Part shown: in pieces, positions 54,925 to 62,861 of the stretch | Layout: each line of letters begins with the position of its first letter | How positions within the stretch are numbered: position 1 is the first letter of the stretch | Source: DASQZT01 sp963728965 | GTDB taxonomy: Bacteria > Acidobacteriota > Terriglobia > Bryobacterales > Bryobacteraceae | NCBI GenBank assembly: GCA_963728965.1 | Contig: CAVSMH010000012.1 | Span: 1,064,722-1,128,721 of the forward strand | Length of the DNA stretch: 64,000 nt | Direction of reading: 5' to 3' | Made by a program: the position numbers and the translations under genes | The notes under the pieces: model-generated | Database searches by the model: none | Told to the model about the DNA's origin: nothing | The model's input: the letters and a program-made list of their open reading frames with translations, nothing else

Positions 54925-56063
54925 ACGGTGAGGAACTCCTGGAAGACTTCGTTGGAGAGGAGAACGCCGCGGCCGGTGAGGCGGAGGACTCCATCATCGG
55001 TCTCGAGCAGCCCGGCATCCACAAAGCGGTGGATGGGCGCGGAGTAGCGAAGCCATTCCTCGCGGGAGGGACGGACGCCGGACATGAGGCGGAGGCCGAC
55101 GAAGAAGCGCTCATCGGCATGGGCCGCGACGGGCTCGCCGGGATCGCGGCGGGCGAGGTAGTCTTCGAGGGTCTCCGGATTCCGGCGGCGCAGGCGGCCG
55201 TCGAAGGAGTGGGCATCGGCGCCAAAGCCGGCATAAGGTTCGAGACGCCAGTATTTCAAATTGTGGCGGGACTCGTGACCGGGGCGGGCGAAATTCGAAA
55301 TCTCGTAGCGGGCAATGCCCAGGGCGGCGAGGCGGTCCACGGCGGTCTCGTAAAACGCGGCAGTCTGGTCGTCGGAAGGCACATCGCCGGCGCCGTAGCG
55401 GACGCCACCGAGCAGCAATTCCCGACCGAGGCGGCTGTCCTCATCCACTTCGAGCATATAGACCGAGACATGCTCCGGGCGGATGCGCTCGATCCAGTCG
55501 AGCGACTCGCTCCAGGAGGCGGCGGTCTGGCCGGAGAGCCCGGCAATGAGATCGACATTGACGGAACGAATACCGGTTTGGCGAAGAATCGCGATTTCCC
55601 GGGCCACGATTTGGGCGGTGTGTTTGCGGCCGGTGCGGCGCAGTTCGAGCCCGACGAAGGATTGGACGCCGAGGCTGACGCGGTCGATGCCGGAGGCGAC
55701 CCAGGCCGCGGCGCGATCGCGGGAGATGCCGCCAGGAGCGGCTTCGATGGTGGCCTCGGTCCACGGCCGGCCGGGGACGAGACGCAGCAGATCGCGCAGC
55801 GCTTCCGGATCCATGGCGCCGGGCGTGCCTCCGCCGAGATAGACGGTTTCGGGGCGCCATTGCCAGGGATGGGCGCGGAGCTCGGCGTGAAGGCTCGCGA
55901 GGTAACGCAGTTCGAGCGGGCGGGCGAAAACGTCCGAGGCGAAATTGCAGTACGTACACTTCTGCGCGCAGAAGGGATAAGAAAGATAAACTCCCGGCAC
56001 TCTCCCTGATTGTAGCGGGGAGTGCGGTGAGGATGGGTTGCGACAGGTGTGAACGTCGGGCAC
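54921..56063 (-). CDS. hemW: HemW-like radical SAM heme chaperone
   Basis: The frame from GTG 56063 gives 380 residues; a second GTG at 56000 would start at VPGVYLSYPF, which is nearer the usual family start, and no good ribosome binding site decides. The radical SAM motif is C-x3-C-x2-C in PFCAQKCTYCNF, with GGGTPG and IEAAPGGISRDRAA. The HemN C-terminal domain is present. The extra cysteine of true HemN is absent, as in HemW, which inserts heme into respiratory enzymes. It heads the chain hemW-threonine aldolase-NHL-AKR. Confidence 0.9.
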   Translation of the reverse strand: MPDVHTCRNPSSPHSPLQSGRVPGVYLSYPFCAQKCTYCNFASDVFARPLELRYLASLHAELRAHPWQWRPETVYLGGGTPGAMDPEALRDLLRLVPGRPWTEATIEAAPGGISRDRAAAWVASGIDRVSLGVQSFVGLELRRTGRKHTAQIVAREIAILRQTGIRSVNVDLIAGLSGQTAASWSESLDWIERIRPEHVSVYMLEVDEDSRLGRELLLGGVRYGAGDVPSDDQTAAFYETAVDRLAALGIARYEISNFARPGHESRHNLKYWRLEPYAGFGADAHSFDGRLRRRNPETLEDYLARRDPGEPVAAHADERFFVGLRLMSGVRPSREEWLRYSAPIHRFVDAGLLETDDGVLRLTGRGVLLSNEVFQEFLTV

Positions 56064-56557
56064 GCAGTGAGGAGCCGAGAGACACGTGTGCCGCAGGCGG
56101 GGGTAAGAGTGGGGGCGTTGCGGGCGGCCGGGGCTTCGCGGACTTATCGCCGTGCGTATCCGGCCGCCAATGGTTGGAGCCCGATCTCTCCGGGGGCATT
56201 GGAATCGCTTTGTGGCGCTACGTTTACCCTCCAGCTTCGATCGCTTGGGCTCGCCGATATCAGATGGGACGGCGACACGCGCTATCCGCTCTCCATCCGC
56301 GGTTACAGGTTCGAACCTGAGATCTCCCCGCCGGCCCCATACGTATAGTTGGCAACCGTGCAGGCGCTAACGGCCCTACAGGGAGTTCGTTACCACCGGA
56401 ATGCAACGCTTCCTGGCCAGGAAGAAAAACAGTTGGGCCGGCGCGGTGGGGCGCACAAGCCTCGATCCATTTCCAGGGTAGCAGGGGTACCGCGGGACTG
56501 GACCGGCGGGGCGGAGTAAGTAGCGTGGAATGAGGTTGAAAAAAAACGGCCGGGGCT
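56064..56557. other. Gap of about 490 bases without a recognisable gene
   Basis: It separates divergent hemW and the sigma factor gene. A 14-bp palindrome, CAGGTTCGAACCTG, at about 56308-56321 recalls a tRNA T-arm but has no tRNA around it. Short open frames on the plus strand end near 56348 and are not convincing. A promoter-like sequence cannot be fixed. Confidence 0.5.
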
Positions 56558-57310
56558 GTGACCGGAGACGGCGAGACAATCGCCCGGCGCCGGCCGGTAC
56601 AATGGGACGCACACGTGGATTCGGACACCAGGATCGGCGGGCCACACGGCCAGTTTCCCCCGACGCGGGCATCGCTGGTGGAAGCCGCGGGCGCGGGGCT
56701 GACGGCGGAGGCGCGCGAACAGGTGATCGCGATCTACTGGAAGCCGGTGTATCGATTCATCCGGCGGAAGTTCGGATATAGCAACGAAGACGCCAAGGAC
56801 CTGACGCAAAGCTTCTTCGCCAGCGCGCTCGAACGCGATTTCTTCGCGCGCTTCGACCCGGCGAAGGGGGCGTTCCGGACCTATGTGCGGATGGCGGTGG
56901 AGCGGTTCGCGGCGAATCAATATGCCGCGGCCAAGCGGCAGAAGCGGGGCGGGGAGGTGGAATTCGAGCCGCTGGAGGACGAGGCGGCGACGGCGGAATC
57001 GCCCGAGGTGGTTTTCGAGCGCGAGTGGCAGCGGCAACTGTTCGGGCTGGCGCTGGACGACCTGCGGGCGCAGGCCGAGCGATCGGGCAAGCAGGTTCCG
57101 TTTGAGGTTTTCGCCGCGTACGACCTGGCGGAGGGCAAGCGGCCCTCCTATGCGGAACTGGCGCAGAGGCACGGCATCGCCGAGACGGCAGTGACCAATT
57201 ACCTGGCGTGGGCGCGGCGGACGCTGCGCGCGCTGGTGACGGACCGGCTGCGGGGGGTGACGCCGGGCGAAGCGGAACTGCGCGAAGAGATGCGCCGTTT
57301 ATGGACGTGA
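56558..57310 (+). CDS. RNA polymerase sigma factor, ECF-type, kinase-linked
   Basis: The frame from GTG 56558 gives 250 residues; GTG 56615 (VDSDTRIGG) may be the true start. Region 2 is visible as YWKPVYRFIRRKFGYSNEDAKDLTQSFFASAL, and region 4 as LAQRHGIAETAVTNYLAWARRTLRALV. An acidic linker of about 50 residues lies between. Such factors with DAKDLTQ.FF motifs occur beside Ser/Thr kinases in Acidobacteria and Planctomycetes. Its last codons overlap the start of the kinase gene by ten bases, so kinase and sigma levels are tied, and phosphorylation may regulate the sigma. Confidence 0.85.
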   Translation: MTGDGETIARRRPVQWDAHVDSDTRIGGPHGQFPPTRASLVEAAGAGLTAEAREQVIAIYWKPVYRFIRRKFGYSNEDAKDLTQSFFASALERDFFARFDPAKGAFRTYVRMAVERFAANQYAAAKRQKRGGEVEFEPLEDEAATAESPEVVFEREWQRQLFGLALDDLRAQAERSGKQVPFEVFAAYDLAEGKRPSYAELAQRHGIAETAVTNYLAWARRTLRALVTDRLRGVTPGEAELREEMRRLWT

Positions 57311-58128
57311 GCGACGCAATGCTGGCGCACCTGCGGCAGGTGGCCGGGCAGCCGGACGTGTCGGGGACGCGATACGAGCTCGAACGCGAGATCGGCCGGG
57401 GCGGGATGGGCATCGTGTATCGGGCGTACGATCGGCAGTTAGACCGGCGGGTGGCGTTCAAGGTGCTGGATTTCGGGCTGACGGAAGAAGCGCGGACCAT
57501 CGCGCGGCTGGAGCATCCGGGGATCGTGCCGGTGCACGATGCGGGAACACTGGCCGACGGGCGGGCCTACTATGCGATGAAACTGGTGGCCGGGGCGCGG
57601 CTGGACGAGCACGTGGCCGGGGGGCCATCGCTGGGGGAGCGGCTGCGGGTGGTGCGGCGTATCGGGGAGGCACTTGCGTTCGCGCACGCGCGAGGCGTGG
57701 TGCACCGCGATCTGAAGCCGCAGAACGTGATGGTGGGGGAGTTCGGCGAAGTGTACGTGATGGACTGGGGCGTGGACGGGGTGGCGGGGACGGAGGGCTA
57801 CCGGGCGCCGGAGCCGCGGCTGGACGAGCGCTCGGACCAGTATGCGTTGGGCGCGGTGCTGCGGTTCGTGCTGCCGGCACCGGCGCCGCCCGCCTTGGAG
57901 GCGATTGCGGCGAAGGCGACGCACGCCACGCCGGCGGAGCGCTACCGCGATGTGCCGGCGATGCTGGCGGACATCGAACGGTTTCAAGACGGGCTGGCGG
58001 TGGAAGCGTGGCCGGAGCCGTGGTGGCACCGGCTGCGGCGCTTCGGGTCGCGCAACGCGGTGCTGCTGTGGCTGCTGGCGGCCTACGCAGGGATCCGGTT
58101 TCTGCTGTTTTTTCTGCGCAAGCTGTAA
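57301..58128 (+). CDS. Short membrane-anchored Ser/Thr protein kinase
   Basis: From ATG 57301 the protein has 275 residues. The kinase core shows the glycine loop IGRGGMGIVYRA (31-42), catalytic lysine K54 (VAFKVLD), HRD motif with D137 (VVHRDLKPQNVMV), and D155 in DWG instead of DFG. The core is compact and the activation segment very short (DWGVDGVAGTEGYRAPE). A C-terminal membrane helix (AVLLWLLAAYAGIRFLLFFL, about 253-272) follows; no extracellular sensor domain exists. It probably phosphorylates the neighbouring sigma factor or a nearby partner. Confidence 0.87.
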   Translation: MDVSDAMLAHLRQVAGQPDVSGTRYELEREIGRGGMGIVYRAYDRQLDRRVAFKVLDFGLTEEARTIARLEHPGIVPVHDAGTLADGRAYYAMKLVAGARLDEHVAGGPSLGERLRVVRRIGEALAFAHARGVVHRDLKPQNVMVGEFGEVYVMDWGVDGVAGTEGYRAPEPRLDERSDQYALGAVLRFVLPAPAPPALEAIAAKATHATPAERYRDVPAMLADIERFQDGLAVEAWPEPWWHRLRRFGSRNAVLLWLLAAYAGIRFLLFFLRKL

Positions 58129-58173
58129 AGAACCGGCGACGGACGCGGAATTACATAGCAGGAGGCAGATGCG

Positions 58174-58551
58174 ATGAACAACAAGCTAATTGCCGGGCTG
58201 GTATTCGGGCTGGTGCTGGGAGCGGTGGACGGAGCGACGGCGTGGTTCACGCCGGATGTGCGGCCGATGATCGCGGGGATCATGGTGGGGTCGTCGATCA
58301 AGGGGATGATCGTGGGGCTGCTGAGCGGCTGGTTTGCGCGCAAGGTGAACTCGATGAAGTGGGGAATTACGGTGGGGGCGGGGCTGGGGCTGCTGTTTGC
58401 GTTCCTGGTAGCGGCGATGCCATCGGAGAACGGGCAACACTACTACCTGGAGATCATGCTGCCGGGGTTCGTGGTGGGGGCGATTATCGGGTTTCTGACG
58501 CAGAGGGCGGGGGGAAGCGGGGTGGCGGAGCGGCGGGCGGTGGGGCAGTAG
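58174..58551 (+). CDS. Small polytopic membrane protein of unknown function
   Basis: ATG 58174 is preceded by AGGAGG about 8 bases upstream. The 125-residue protein has four helices with glycine-rich faces (LIAGLVFGLVLGAVDGATAWF; GIMVGSSIKGMIVGLLSGWFA; ITVGAGLGLLFAFLVAAMP; IMLPGFVVGAIIGFLTQR). I do not recognise the family. It follows the kinase by 45 bases and may be in its operon. Confidence 0.75.
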   Translation: MNNKLIAGLVFGLVLGAVDGATAWFTPDVRPMIAGIMVGSSIKGMIVGLLSGWFARKVNSMKWGITVGAGLGLLFAFLVAAMPSENGQHYYLEIMLPGFVVGAIIGFLTQRAGGSGVAERRAVGQ

Positions 58552-58555
58552 CCCG

Positions 58556-59149
58556 TCAGGCACGTGGGCGCAATTGCAGGGTGAGGCGGGCGAAGCGTTC
58601 GCCGAAGCGGCGGGCTTCGGCGCGGTCGCGTCCGCTGATGCCGGGTGGGGATGCGCCGGTGACGGCTTGCGGGCCGAGCGAGCCGAAGCCTTCGTCGTTG
58701 ACACCGCCAATGATGACGAAGCGCATGGCGAGGAAGGCGGCGATAGCGCCGAGACGCGCGGTATCCTGACCGTTGGAGACGCTGCCGGCGGTGCAAAAAA
58801 CGCCGGCGGTGCGCCCTTCCCCGAAGGTTTTGCCGGCTTTGCCGAGGACCTCGCCGACACGATCGAGGAAACGCTTGGATTCGGCGGAGAGGTTGCCCCA
58901 ATGGACGGGGGTGCCGAGGACGATGCCATCGGCCGCGAGGATATCGCCGGCGCTGGCACCAGCTACCTTGCGCAGGATGGCTTGTACACCGGGGACGGAG
59001 GCGATGCCCTCGCGCACGGCGTCGGCGAGTTTTTCGGTGTTGCCGGTTTCGGAGTGATAGGCGATCAGGATGCGAACGGGCGGGGCGGCGGCCGCAGCGG
59101 AGACGGCAAGCAGGGCGAGGCAAGCGAAACGGAGGGAGCGCGGACTCAT
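58556..59149 (-). CDS. Flavodoxin/NAD(P)H:quinone oxidoreductase-like protein with signal peptide
   Basis: The 197-residue protein has a signal peptide (LRFACLALLAVSAAAAAPP) before a WrbA/flavodoxin domain: ILIAYHSETGNTEKLADAV (phosphate-binding loop), DGIVLGTPVHWGNLSAESKRFLD, and VFCTAGSVSNGQDT. FMN enzymes are usually cytoplasmic, so export is odd; the flavin would have to be added outside or the protein exported folded. Its ATG overlaps the stop of the second PPK2 gene (ATGA). Confidence 0.85.
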   Translation of the reverse strand: MSPRSLRFACLALLAVSAAAAAPPVRILIAYHSETGNTEKLADAVREGIASVPGVQAILRKVAGASAGDILAADGIVLGTPVHWGNLSAESKRFLDRVGEVLGKAGKTFGEGRTAGVFCTAGSVSNGQDTARLGAIAAFLAMRFVIIGGVNDEGFGSLGPQAVTGASPPGISGRDRAEARRFGERFARLTLQLRPRA

Positions 59150-59961
59150 TTTTTGGCTTTGGCCGGCTTGCGGCTGTGGGCTTTGGCGGGTTTCGAGGCC
59201 TTGGCTTTGGCTGGTTTCCGGCGGGACGATCGGTTTAGCGGGTCCGCAGGGTGATAGCCGAGCTCCCGGGAGAGGATTTCAACCATGGTGGAAAGCACTT
59301 TGGTGCGGGCCCAGTACTTGTCGTTGCCTTCGACGAGGCACCAGGGAGCGGTCCGGGTGCTGGTCTTGACGAGCATCTCCTCGACTGCTTCCTGGTAGGC
59401 GTCCCACTTCTCGCGATTGCGCCAGTCTTCGTCGGTGAGTTTCCAGGCTTTGTATCCGACGGCCTGGCGCTGCTCGAAGCGGCGGAGCTGCTCTTCGCGC
59501 GAGATGTGGATCCAGAACTTGGCGAGTATGCCGCCAGAGTCCTTCCACTGACGTTCGAAGGAATTGATCTCTTTGTAGGCGCGCTTCCATTCCTCCTCGG
59601 CGGCGAAGCCTTCGACTCGTTCCACAAGGACGCGGCCGTACCAGGAGCGGTCGAAAACGGCGATCTGGCCGCGTTCGGGGAGACGGCGCCAGAAGCGGTA
59701 GAGGTAGTGACGGGTCTTGTCCTCGCCGTGGGGGGCGGCGATGGGATAGACGACGTAGCCGCGCGGATCGAGCTTTTCGGTGATGCGCTTGATGGCGCCG
59801 CCCTTGCCGGCGGCATCCCAGCCTTCAAAGCAAACGATGACGGGACGCTTCTGCAAGTAGACCTGGTAGCCCAATTCGCGGAGCTCGATCTGGCGGCGGG
59901 TGACCTCGCGGACGTAGGCGGGGCGGGCGAGGGAACGGGTCAGGTCGAGAGTTTCGAGCAT
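59146..59961 (-). CDS. PPK2-family polyphosphate kinase (second of two), with histone-like tail
   Basis: ATG 59961 shares a base with the stop of the preceding PPK2 (TGATG). The 271-residue protein has Walker A FEGWDAAGKGG (residues 45-55), the Walker B aspartate and lid in FDRSWYGRVLVERV, and the rest of the PPK2 domain to about residue 250. The last 25-30 residues are almost only K, A, P and S (PAKAKASKPAKAHSRKPAKAKK). It uses polyphosphate to phosphorylate nucleotides. The tail may bind polyphosphate, nucleic acid or the membrane. Confidence 0.9.
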   Translation of the reverse strand: MLETLDLTRSLARPAYVREVTRRQIELRELGYQVYLQKRPVIVCFEGWDAAGKGGAIKRITEKLDPRGYVVYPIAAPHGEDKTRHYLYRFWRRLPERGQIAVFDRSWYGRVLVERVEGFAAEEEWKRAYKEINSFERQWKDSGGILAKFWIHISREEQLRRFEQRQAVGYKAWKLTDEDWRNREKWDAYQEAVEEMLVKTSTRTAPWCLVEGNDKYWARTKVLSTMVEILSRELGYHPADPLNRSSRRKPAKAKASKPAKAHSRKPAKAKK

Positions 59962-60761
59962 CAGGATTTCTCCGGCGCGAACGACTCCATGGCATCGCGG
60001 AGCTCGGCATCGCGGGCGGAGGACTCGGAGGTTTCGAAGCGGGGCGGGGCCGCGGCGCCGAGCCGCTTTTCGAGGGCGGCCACGATGGTAGCGAAGATCT
60101 TTTTGCGCGCGTACCATTTCGAAGTGGCTTCGACGATGGTCCAGGGAGCGAACTCGGACTCGGTAAGTTCCAGCATCTCCTCGATGGCGACGAGATAATT
60201 TGCGTAATTTTTGTGGCGGTCCCAATCGGAACTGGTGACGCGCCAGGCTTCGAGCGGGTCGGCGGCGATGGCGCGGAAGCGTTCCTTCTGCTCCTTTTTG
60301 GAGATGTGGAGAAAGAACTTGAGAATGACGGCGCCATCGTCGGCGAGCATGCGTTCGAATTCGGAGATATCGCGGTAGGCATCGCGCCAAACCTTTTCGG
60401 GGACGGTCTCTTCGACGCGCTCGTCGAGGACGCGATAGTACCAACTGCGGTCGAAGATGACCATTTCGCCGCGGTTGGGGACTTTGAGCCAAAAGCGCCA
60501 GAGCCAGGGGTATTGCTGCTCGTGGGTGCGCGGGGCAGTGATGGGGTAGAGGCGGAAGCCGCGTGGGTCGAGCCGCTCGGTGAGGGCGGCGGTGGCGGTG
60601 CCTTTGCCGGAGGCGTCCCACCCTTCGAAGAGGATGACGGTGGGCACGCCGTGGTCCCAGCAGGCCTTCTCGAGATCGTAGAGGCGATGCTGGAGGGCGG
60701 GCAGGTCGCGCTTGTAGTCTTCGCGCGAGAGCTTCTTCTTGAGGTTGATGTTCTCCAGCAT
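59961..60761 (-). CDS. PPK2-family polyphosphate kinase (first of two)
   Basis: The 266-residue protein has Walker A FEGWDASGKGT (45-55), FDRSWYYRVLDERVEE (lid) and the conserved FFLHISKKEQKERF. It lacks the basic tail of its partner but has an acidic end. PPK2 enzymes transfer phosphate between polyphosphate and ADP, GDP, AMP or CMP; subclass cannot be told by eye. ATG 60761 is the likely start of an operon of two PPK2 genes and the flavodoxin. Confidence 0.9.
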   Translation of the reverse strand: MLENINLKKKLSREDYKRDLPALQHRLYDLEKACWDHGVPTVILFEGWDASGKGTATAALTERLDPRGFRLYPITAPRTHEQQYPWLWRFWLKVPNRGEMVIFDRSWYYRVLDERVEETVPEKVWRDAYRDISEFERMLADDGAVILKFFLHISKKEQKERFRAIAADPLEAWRVTSSDWDRHKNYANYLVAIEEMLELTESEFAPWTIVEATSKWYARKKIFATIVAALEKRLGAAAPPRFETSESSARDAELRDAMESFAPEKS

Positions 60762-61273
60762 GGCTCCAGGTTCATTCTATTACCGCGGCGACGGTGGCAG
60801 CACCTCCGCGACGGCAACTCAAACTGCTGCACGGTTGGCCGGGCGAACCAGGGCGGGTGATTTATGCGGTCGGACACGGTGGTGCCGATACCTCGGGGCA
60901 TGGTCATGAAGAAGCCGGCTCTGTAGACCTAGCAGCTCACTAACAGTTCCGCGTAACTCAGTTTGTCGCGTTTCATACGGCCAGCACACGAGGATGGGTG
61001 TCTCCAACCGGCGTGCCCTAACTCCGATCCCGCAAATCGAACAAGACTTAAGCGGCAGTCCGACACGGCAGGCGCGCCGCGAGTGGTGTGCACGTTATAT
61101 CACGGATGGGTGTGAAAGAGCGATCGAACAGGTGCGCGACCGCAGGCCCGATCCCGTTTGGGGCCAATGTGCGGGTCGGAGACTTACCAGCCAATTGAAA
61201 TATTCCCAGAGCGAGTCTTTTCGAGCGCGGTCGCCGCGGGCCGATGGCCCCGCTATGGCCATAGTTTGCGACC
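60762..61273. other. Gap of about 510 bases without a recognisable gene
   Basis: Short frames on both strands (up to about 100 codons) have no recognisable pattern. It presumably contains the promoter of the PPK2 operon at its left side. I see no RNA gene or repeat. Base composition here is lower in GC than in the core block to the left, which fits the start of another accessory region. Confidence 0.5.
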
Positions 61274-61699
61274 TTACGATGTCTCCCGACCAAGCCACCA
61301 CCCGAGCGCTGTAAGCAGTGCGAAGATCGTTATGACAATAAGGTTAGGGAAAATGGTCATGCCCATCCAGCGCGGTTCGTGCGCGGGTATGCCTGCCCAG
61401 TAAGAGGCCCCCGGTAACAAGAATGGCACGTAGAAAAACGGAGTCCAGTACGCTAGAGAAATCAGCGACGCGGCGGTGAATGCAACATCAGGCTCTCGCG
61501 ATGAGCGCCAAAGAAGCCATGTACCGACACATGCCACTCCCGCAAAGAGAAACAGAAGAATAGCTGCGTGATAGCGGGCATGCGGGTGCCAGAGCGGATT
61601 GAGCAGATGATTAGCCCGCCAATCCAGGCTGAACGACATCAATGCGCCGCCGATGAGAACGAGTGTCAAGAGGATCCTGCCAATTCGATTCTTGTTCAT
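61274..61699 (-). CDS. Small membrane protein, DUF6640-like
   Basis: The 141-residue protein has four helices (ILLTLVLIGGALMSFSLDW; AAILLFLFAGVACVGTWLLW; AASLISLAYWTPFFYVPFLLPG; LIVITIFALLTALGWWLG). A DWRANHLLNPLWHPHARYHAA stretch matches small membrane proteins of the DUF6640 type. It is divergent from the TetR gene with an operator between, so it is probably the regulator's target. Confidence 0.75.
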   Translation of the reverse strand: MNKNRIGRILLTLVLIGGALMSFSLDWRANHLLNPLWHPHARYHAAILLFLFAGVACVGTWLLWRSSREPDVAFTAASLISLAYWTPFFYVPFLLPGASYWAGIPAHEPRWMGMTIFPNLIVITIFALLTALGWWLGRETS

Positions 61700-61717
61700 A
61701 AGCCTCCCAGCCGAATT

Positions 61718-61733
61718 GTGAGTAAGCGCTCAC
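61718..61733. promoter_or_regulatory. Candidate TetR operator between divergent genes
   Basis: GTGAG-N6-CTCAC (61718-61733) is a dyad of the TetR/AcrR type in the 117-base region between the membrane gene and the regulator. It lies 18 bases upstream of the membrane gene start, where binding would repress it. Confidence 0.55.
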
Positions 61734-61816
61734 TTCGACCAGCATATCACGACAACGAGCCCCACGCAGCGCACCGGCAACAGCGAAAATAGATCCATAC
61801 GAGAACGGCGGAAAAG

Positions 61817-62431
61817 ATGCGGAAGAAAACGGTAGCGGACGAGAAGGTGAATCGCAAGGCAAAGATGGTTGCGGCGGCGGAGGCACTCCTTCGTAAGCGA
61901 GGTATCGGCGGCGCGACCACTCGGGCAATTGCGGAGGCGGTGTCCTGTTCGGAAGGAGCGATTTACGTTCATTTCAGGGACAGGCTTGAACTCCTTGTTG
62001 CAGTCCTGCAACAGGCCTTGCCGGAGATGTTGGTGCCGCTGCACGCACTCGAGAAGAGAATCGGCACGGGAACTCCTGGGCAAAACCTCGCTGTTGCGCT
62101 TACCGGTCTTCTGCGGTTCCATGATCGCGTAGGTCCAATGCTCTGCGCGCTGATCACGGAACCCGAACTCCTCCAGCGCTTCAGGCAATCACTTGAGAGT
62201 GCGGACAAAGGACCGCATCGCGGCATTGCCAGTCTGACGCACTACATAGAACAGGAGCAGAATCTGGGGCGGATCAACAAACAAGTGGACGGGACAACCG
62301 CAGCCTCCGTGCTGATGGCCAGTTCCTTCTTCCACGCTTTCACGCACCACCTACTTGGCTCCACCAGCACGTTGGACTCGAAGCGGCTTATAGCGTTTGC
62401 CATTGGATGTTCAGATGCGGTCAATTCTTGA
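61817..62431 (+). CDS. TetR/AcrR-family transcriptional regulator
   Basis: The 204-residue protein has the TetR N-terminal helix-turn-helix at about 15-60 (AKMVAAAEALLRKRGIGGATTRAIAEAVSCSEGAIYVHFRDRLELLVAVL). A variable helical ligand domain with NLAVALTGLLRFHDRVGPMLCALITEPELL follows. It probably represses the divergent membrane gene and itself via the GTGAG/CTCAC dyad. Its likely operator differs from the pair at 32.2 kb, so it is not the obvious regulator of that operon. Confidence 0.92.
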   Translation: MRKKTVADEKVNRKAKMVAAAEALLRKRGIGGATTRAIAEAVSCSEGAIYVHFRDRLELLVAVLQQALPEMLVPLHALEKRIGTGTPGQNLAVALTGLLRFHDRVGPMLCALITEPELLQRFRQSLESADKGPHRGIASLTHYIEQEQNLGRINKQVDGTTAASVLMASSFFHAFTHHLLGSTSTLDSKRLIAFAIGCSDAVNS

Positions 62432-62482
62432 GGCGTACACCACCTTCGGAAGGTCGCGTGGCTCGCCGACCACTTGGCCGTG

Positions 62483-62568
62483 TCACGCTAGGACCTTATC
62501 GGAAGCGCCCCGGCAGACAGGGTTCTCACGCTAGGACCTTATCGGAAGCGCCCCGGCAGACAGGGTTC
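62483..62568. repeat. 43-bp perfect tandem duplication
   Basis: The unit at 62483-62525 is repeated exactly at 62526-62568. Each copy holds CCTTATCGGAAGCGCCCCGG and ends in CAGACAGGGTTC. It lies about 300 bases beyond the 3' end of the IS91-type transposase. IS91 elements end at a GTTC/CTTG-type site at the rolling-circle origin, so the repeat may be a doubled element terminus. Apart from this and the inverted repeat, the stretch 62432-62861 has no gene. Confidence 0.8.
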
Positions 62569-62608
62569 GGGCGAGGGACATGGCCGGGCCGGGGCGGTTT
62601 CGATAAGG
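62537..62608. repeat. Inverted repeat / hairpin beyond the IS91-type transposase
   Basis: CCTTATCGGAAGCGCCCCGG (62537-62556, also in the first tandem copy at 62494-62513) is matched in reverse complement by CCGGGGCGGTTTCGATAAGG (62589-62608) at 17 of 20 positions. This could form a stem around a 32-base loop. Such structures mark the ends of HUH-type elements. Confidence 0.65.
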
Positions 62609-62861
62609 GCGTTAGAAGGAAGCCGCTGGCGCGGCGTCTCGGATGCCGCAACCTATGGGTTTTGAATGGTCGTTGGAAGCGGGAATTGCGGGAACGCGAA
62701 ATGCCGCCCGCGAGTTTCTGGTTGCAGTGGCGCTCTGATAAGGCCAAGGGCTGTCGTTGAAAGTCGTGTTCGAGGGCGGAATTGGTGTTTTTGTGCGGTA
62801 CGGGCACACGCCTGGTAGGCGTGTTGGACCACGCGGAACAAGCGCCACGCTGGACCTGTCG

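Noticed and set aside
56290..56345. tRNA-like T-arm (CAGGTTCGAACCTG) between hemW and the sigma gene
   Set aside because: The loop would have six rather than seven bases, and no acceptor, D or anticodon arm can be drawn on either strand. It is a palindrome inside unassigned DNA.
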